Of a stretch of 64,000 nt of DNA, positions 59,950 through 64,000 are shown piece after piece; the first letter of the stretch is position 1; each line of letters starts with the position of its first letter. Source of the stretch: an uncultured Dokdonia sp. (lineage in GTDB: Bacteria; Bacteroidota; Bacteroidia; Flavobacteriales; Flavobacteriaceae); assembly GCF_947492535.1 (NCBI RefSeq), contig NZ_CANLNH010000013.1, positions 1-64,000 on the forward strand, in the 5' to 3' direction. Both the position numbers and the translations under genes were made by a program. The notes beneath the pieces are model-generated. The model was not told where the DNA came from. It saw only the letters and a list, made by a program, of their open reading frames with translations, and did not search any database.

Positions 59950-62451
59950 ATGAGAAGAATTTTAGCGCTTAGTTTGCTATGTATATTCTGTTTTACGAGT
60001 ACTATACAAGCTCAAAAAAGAAATAAAAAGAAAAAGAAAGGAATTCCTGAAAAAGTAGAAAAATCAGATAGCAAAAAGGAAAAGAAAGATAAAGATGCTA
60101 TCAAAGATTATAAAGATGTAGTTACTAAAGATGCTGTAACGGATAGTGGTCTTTTTCAAGTACATCGCGTTAAAAAATCATATCTCTATGAAATCCCTTT
60201 TTCAGTATTAGAAAAAGACATGTTATGGGTAAGTCGTATTGCTCAAATCCCTTCTGGTTTAGGAGGAGGCTTTTTTAATGCGGGAACAAAAACCAATGAA
60301 CAAGTAGTTCACTGGCAACGTTTTCAAGATAAGATATTACTCAAAGTAAAATCGTTTAGAAACATTGCCGATAGTACAAAAGCGATTAGTAATTCTGTAC
60401 GTGTAAATAATTACGAACCTACTTTATATGCTTTTGATATCAAGGCATTTAATAAAGACTCTACGGCTGTAGTCGTTGATGTTACAAAACTGTTTTCTAC
60501 AGACGTAAAAGCCATTAGCGGATTGCCTTCATTTTTGCGTAAACAATATAAAGTAAAGCGATTAGATGCGTCTCGTAGTTTTATAAACAGCGTAAAAAGT
60601 TACCCACTAAATATAGAAGTAAAACAAGACTTTACGTATGACGCTTCAGAGCCGCCTACTGCTCGTAGTACAGAGTCTATCAGTCTTCAAATGAATCAAT
60701 CTATGATTCTTTTGCCAGAAGAACCTATGCAACCTAGAATTTCAGATCCAAGGGTTGGTTTTTTTACAGTGAGTCAGTTTGATTATGGAAGTGATGCCTT
60801 AAAAGCAGATGAAAAAACCTATATATCCAGATGGCGATTAGAACCTAAAGATCCAGAAGCATATGCAAGAGGCGAGCTAGTAGAACCCGTAAAACCAATT
60901 GTATATTATTTAGATCCAGGTACTCCTGAAAATTTACAGAAGTATATTAAACAAGGTATAGAAGACTGGCAAAAACCTTTTGAAACGGCAGGATTCAAAA
61001 ATGCAATTATAGCAAAGGATGCGCCAACCCCAGAAGAAGACCCTGAATTTAGCCCAGAAGATATACGTTATTCTGTTGTTCGTTATGTGGCAAGTACAAC
61101 ACGTAATGCTGTAGGACCAAGCGTTTCTGATCCTCGTAGTGGAGAGATTATAGAAAGTGATATTATCTGGTATCATAACCATTTACGTAGCTATAGAAAC
61201 CGTTATTTATTAGAAACAGGTGCTGCAAACCCAAGTGCTCGTACATTAAATACTCCAGATGAAGAAATAGGGGAGATGATGCGTATGGTGATTGCTCATG
61301 AAGTAGGGCATGCGTTAGGGTTTCCACATAATATGGCAGCTAGTTATGCGTATGATGTAGAGTCGTATAGAGATGGTGCTTTTACACAAAAAAATGGAAT
61401 TGCAGCAAGTCTTATGGATTATGCGAGATATAACTATATAGCACAACCAGGGGATCAAAATATTCGTTTTGTACGTCAAATGGGACCTTATGATCATTAT
61501 GCTGTCAATTGGGGCTATAGATGGTTACCAAATGCAACAACAGAAGGAGAGGTACCTACATTAAATAAATGGATCTTAGAAAAAGCAAATGATCCTATCT
61601 ATAAATTTGGACGTCAATCTAGTCGTTTTGATCCGCAATCACAAACAGAAGGAATTGGAGACGATCCTATCAAAGCAAGTACATACGGGATTAAAAACCT
61701 ACAATATGTAGCTCAAAACTTACCAGCCTGGACGTCAGATCAAACCAATAACTATCAAGATTTAGAAGAATTATACGGAGAGTTATTAGGAGTGTATAGT
61801 AGATATGTTGGACATGTCGTAACTAATATAGGAGGCGTATATGAAAATCTTAAGAATCCTGACCAAGCAGGCGTTGTGTACACACATTTAGATAAAAATG
61901 CACAGCAGGAATCCATGAAGTGGCTTCAAGCAAACCTATTTAAAACTCAAGATTGGCTAGCAGATGCTTCTATATTACAAAACATAGATCATGCAGGTTA
62001 TTTTGAACGTATGCGTAACGTGCAATCACGTTATTTAAACGGACTTTTAAGTTTTGATAGAATAGGACGATTAATAGATGCAGAAACACTTAATGACGAG
62101 TATTATAGTGCCTATGATATGCTTTCTCAATTACGCAAAGGACTGTGGTCTGAAGCATCAAGAGGTCAAAGTGTAGATATTTATAGACGTAATTTACAGA
62201 AATCGTATGTAGATAGAATGCAATTTTTAATGACAGATGAAGGACCTAGAAGAAGACGCGGGAGACCAGGTTTTGAAAGTACATTTGTGTATAACACAAA
62301 TACGTCAGATATTAAATCGTTAATACGTGGAGAACTTACTACATTACGTGCTACGCTAAGAAACGCTAAAAATGGAAACATTAATAGAATTACAAAATAC
62401 CATTACCAAGATGTAATTGCAAGAATAGATGCTTTATTAGATCCTAAATAA
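59950..62451 (+). CDS. Secreted zinc-dependent metalloprotease (DUF5117-type)
   Basis: 833-residue exported protein. Signal peptide (MRRILALSLLCIFCFTSTIQAQ), a Lys/Glu-rich linker (about 23-60), a large N-terminal domain like DUF5117/DUF5118 (VHRVKKSYLYEIPFSVLEKDMLWVSRIAQIPSG), and a metzincin-like catalytic domain with HEVGHALGFPHN (first His about 450) plus the Met-turn-like SLMDYARYNY. A C-terminal helical domain follows. Such proteins are widespread in Bacteroidota and of unknown substrate. It lies last in the rightward run that includes the five lipoproteins; a functional link is possible but unproven. Confidence 0.92.
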   Translation: MRRILALSLLCIFCFTSTIQAQKRNKKKKKGIPEKVEKSDSKKEKKDKDAIKDYKDVVTKDAVTDSGLFQVHRVKKSYLYEIPFSVLEKDMLWVSRIAQIPSGLGGGFFNAGTKTNEQVVHWQRFQDKILLKVKSFRNIADSTKAISNSVRVNNYEPTLYAFDIKAFNKDSTAVVVDVTKLFSTDVKAISGLPSFLRKQYKVKRLDASRSFINSVKSYPLNIEVKQDFTYDASEPPTARSTESISLQMNQSMILLPEEPMQPRISDPRVGFFTVSQFDYGSDALKADEKTYISRWRLEPKDPEAYARGELVEPVKPIVYYLDPGTPENLQKYIKQGIEDWQKPFETAGFKNAIIAKDAPTPEEDPEFSPEDIRYSVVRYVASTTRNAVGPSVSDPRSGEIIESDIIWYHNHLRSYRNRYLLETGAANPSARTLNTPDEEIGEMMRMVIAHEVGHALGFPHNMAASYAYDVESYRDGAFTQKNGIAASLMDYARYNYIAQPGDQNIRFVRQMGPYDHYAVNWGYRWLPNATTEGEVPTLNKWILEKANDPIYKFGRQSSRFDPQSQTEGIGDDPIKASTYGIKNLQYVAQNLPAWTSDQTNNYQDLEELYGELLGVYSRYVGHVVTNIGGVYENLKNPDQAGVVYTHLDKNAQQESMKWLQANLFKTQDWLADASILQNIDHAGYFERMRNVQSRYLNGLLSFDRIGRLIDAETLNDEYYSAYDMLSQLRKGLWSEASRGQSVDIYRRNLQKSYVDRMQFLMTDEGPRRRRGRPGFESTFVYNTNTSDIKSLIRGELTTLRATLRNAKNGNINRITKYHYQDVIARIDALLDPK

Positions 62452-62468
62452 CCAATAATCTAGAGCAT

Positions 62469-62507
62469 AAAAAAGCCCTCAAATAATTCTTATTTGAGGG
62501 CTTTTTT
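62469..62507. terminator. Bidirectional terminator
   Basis: AAAAAAGCCCTCAAATAA / TTATTTGAGGGCTTTTTT, perfect 18-bp stem with a TTC loop, between convergent metalloprotease and M15 genes. Confidence 0.92.
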
Positions 62508-62521
62508 ATAGAGATATAATA

Positions 62522-63136
62522 CTATTCAGAACAATCAAAATCAATGTCCAGTACTTTGAGTCCATAATTTTTCGCATCATAATTGAAGTGCCACCACTCT
62601 GTTCTAATCACAGAAAACCCATTCTTTTTCATGACTTCCCATAAGATTTTACGGTTTGCTTTTACGGTATCTGTATGATTTGGGTGATCTATATGCGCTT
62701 CTTTTCCAAAATGATCATAATCACTACCCATATCTAAAGGCGTTCCATCTAACTTTACAATGGTCATATCAATTGCAGCTCCTCTGTTATGTATAGAACC
62801 GCTCTTATACGGGTTTCCTACATAGGAAGGATTAGGATAGATAGCCCACATTTTCTTTTGAACAGAAAGAGGTCTATAACAATCAAAGAATTGAATTTTA
62901 TAGCCAAGTTCGCAAAAATCATGATTGGCTGCTGCGATGGCTTCGGCTACTTCAGGTAAAAGCAAGCACTGCACACAATCATATACGGTTGTTTTTAAAA
63001 AATTATCGTCTGTAGCATACTTGACATCATAGGCATAGGTTCCGCCATAGGTTTCGATATTTACTAGAGGAGATTCTTGTGCTGTTATTGTCATAGAAAA
63101 CAATAAAAAGGCTATAAAAAAATGATGTATTTTCAT
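62522..63136 (-). CDS. M15 family D-Ala-D-Ala dipeptidase (VanX/DdpX-like)
   Basis: 204-residue exported enzyme (start at 63136, MKIHHFFIAFLLFSMTITAQE). Zinc and catalytic motifs: YRPLSVQKKMWAIYPNP, SIHNRGAAIDMTIVKLDG (His and Asp ligands) and TEWWHFNY (catalytic Glu and His ligand). It cleaves D-alanyl-D-alanine or related muropeptides in the periplasm, most likely for cell-wall recycling rather than vancomycin resistance, as no van genes are near. Six residues upstream of the chosen Met are dispensable. Confidence 0.92.
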   Translation of the reverse strand: MKIHHFFIAFLLFSMTITAQESPLVNIETYGGTYAYDVKYATDDNFLKTTVYDCVQCLLLPEVAEAIAAANHDFCELGYKIQFFDCYRPLSVQKKMWAIYPNPSYVGNPYKSGSIHNRGAAIDMTIVKLDGTPLDMGSDYDHFGKEAHIDHPNHTDTVKANRKILWEVMKKNGFSVIRTEWWHFNYDAKNYGLKVLDIDFDCSE

Positions 63137-63171
63137 ACCGTTAAAATACAAAAAATGATGATGAGGTTGTA

Positions 63172-63191
63172 TACGCTTTCGCGAAAGCGTA
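63172..63191. repeat. Palindrome copy 13, intergenic
   Basis: TACGCTTTCGCGAAAGCGTA between the divergent M15 and T9SS type A genes, 36 bp from the M15 ATG. Confidence 0.95.
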
Positions 63192-63333
63192 TATCTATAA
63201 AATAATAAGTAGCATAAAGTTAAAGATTAAGTTTTTAACCTATTAAAACAAAAGAAATTAGTACAGTTTCTAAATGATTTATATCTTTATTTACAATGTA
63301 TTATAAGTACAATGTATTCATTTAAAGAATATT

Positions 63334-64000
63334 ATGAAAAAACATATTTTATTTATATCAATATTACTTTTTCCTTTAGTTGGATTATCTCAAGAAGAAG
63401 ACTTATTTGCTAATGAATGGATATTACATTATATGGTTATTGATGGGGAGACTACCGTTTCTACTGTTTCTTCTGCAACTATTGTATTTAATGATCCTTC
63501 AACTGGATTTGATGTGTATGCAACTGTTAATGGATTTAATTATTATGCTGAATTTGCTCCACCTACTGTATTTAATGAAGACAGTTTTATAGTTAACGAA
63601 GGCGGCGTAACTTTAGGTGATTGTGAATCTGATTGTGAACTTGAGGATCAATATCTTGGCACAATACTATTTGGTTTTGATAGAGAGTTTGATTATGAAA
63701 TAATAGACGAATCAAATGGAGATAAAATATTGATTATCACAACTCCTGAAGGGAACGTTGCAGTACATGGAAATTATTCTCTTTCTTTAGATGAGTTTGT
63801 AAAACGAAACATCAAAATTTATCCGACTCCAACAGAGAACGTACTACACATTAATTCTAAAGAATTACCTATCCAGAGTATTAATGTTTTTTCATTATTA
63901 GGTACAAATGTCTTTGAAACTAATAATATATACCAAAATTATTCAATGGACGTATCTTTTTTAAAGAGGGGAGTTTATTTTGTTAAAATTACATTTAAAA
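63334..64000 (+). CDS. T9SS type A sorting-domain protein, 3' partial
   Basis: Runs off the right edge. Signal peptide (MKKHILFISILLFPLVGLSQ), then a lipocalin-like/short beta domain (ANEWILHYMVIDGETTV, FDVYATVNGFNYYAEFAP; one Cys pair in GDCESDCELED), then a type A sorting domain beginning about VKRNIKIYPTPTENVLHINS, with SINVFSLLGTNVFET and FLKRGVYFVKITFK near the edge. Probably only a few residues are missing. The first domain resembles the small secreted proteins common in Flavobacteriia; function unknown. Confidence 0.85.
   Translation, partial: MKKHILFISILLFPLVGLSQEEDLFANEWILHYMVIDGETTVSTVSSATIVFNDPSTGFDVYATVNGFNYYAEFAPPTVFNEDSFIVNEGGVTLGDCESDCELEDQYLGTILFGFDREFDYEIIDESNGDKILIITTPEGNVAVHGNYSLSLDEFVKRNIKIYPTPTENVLHINSKELPIQSINVFSLLGTNVFETNNIYQNYSMDVSFLKRGVYFVKITFK

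Noticed and set aside
62522-63136. VanX-type gene as a vancomycin-resistance locus
   Set aside because: No ligase, dehydrogenase or two-component genes are nearby; such dipeptidases are common cell-wall recycling enzymes.
1271-63191. Palindrome copies as a CRISPR array or as terminators
   Set aside because: They are kilobases apart with no regular spacers, and they lack T-runs; several lie inside genes.

Overview
The window is a low-GC chromosomal segment from a marine-type member of the Bacteroidota, most likely a Flavobacteriaceae. The evidence is type IX secretion components and two kinds of T9SS sorting domain, a PorP/SprF protein, Bacteroidota promoter boxes (TTG, about 19 nt, TAnnTTTG), DUF5916, DUF4369 and M61 proteins, and the long-form ribosomal protein S1. 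I cannot fix the genus. No rRNA, CRISPR array, transposase or prophage gene is visible, and there is one tRNA.

Layout. 1-4.3 kb: C-terminal part of a large T9SS type B surface protein, then PorP/SprF and a TPR/propeller/OmpA protein. 4.3-6.7 kb: idi-queD, manA and a small conserved gene. 6.76-7.3 kb: tRNA-Thr followed by a duplicated tRNA 3' end, a duplicated terminator and several inverted repeats. 7.3-20 kb: envelope and hydrolytic genes (DUF4369 lipoprotein, DUF819 membrane protein, DUF5916 barrel, M61 peptidase, alpha/beta hydrolase, S1/P1 nuclease), an AraC regulator, AlkB, DoxX and a T9SS type A protein. 20.2-22 kb: rpsA. 22-24 kb: a small hydrophobic ORF, an HhH protein and an OmpA protein.

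23.9-32.9 kb: a complete histidine operon, hisG-D-C-B-H-(cupin)-A-(DinB)-(four-helix pseudogene)-F-IE. It is preceded by a His-codon leader peptide and a clear attenuator. The second half is littered with small inverted-repeat elements, some lying inside hisA and hisH.

33-49.4 kb: sulfatase, S41 peptidase, LytTR regulator, HEMNH protein, SPFH plus ribbon-helix-helix pair, DUF1853, TruA, DUF2461, small membrane proteins, OmpA porin and a large BNR-repeat protein. 49.7-54 kb: DUF72, a fused gluconokinase/6-phosphogluconate dehydrogenase and a GntP gluconate transporter, which together take up and catabolise gluconate, followed by an acyl-CoA thioesterase. 54.5-62.5 kb: a tandem array of five paralogous lipoproteins of unknown function ending at a large secreted zinc metalloprotease. 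62.5-64 kb: a VanX-like dipeptidase and a truncated T9SS type A protein.

The most unusual features are: (i) 13 copies of one perfect palindrome, GCTTTCGCGAAAGC, usually extended to TACGCTTTCGCGAAAGCGTA, both between genes and in frame inside genes; (ii) the five-gene lipoprotein array; (iii) repeated invasion of the his operon by small palindromic elements; (iv) the tRNA-Thr 3' duplication, which looks like a relic attachment site.
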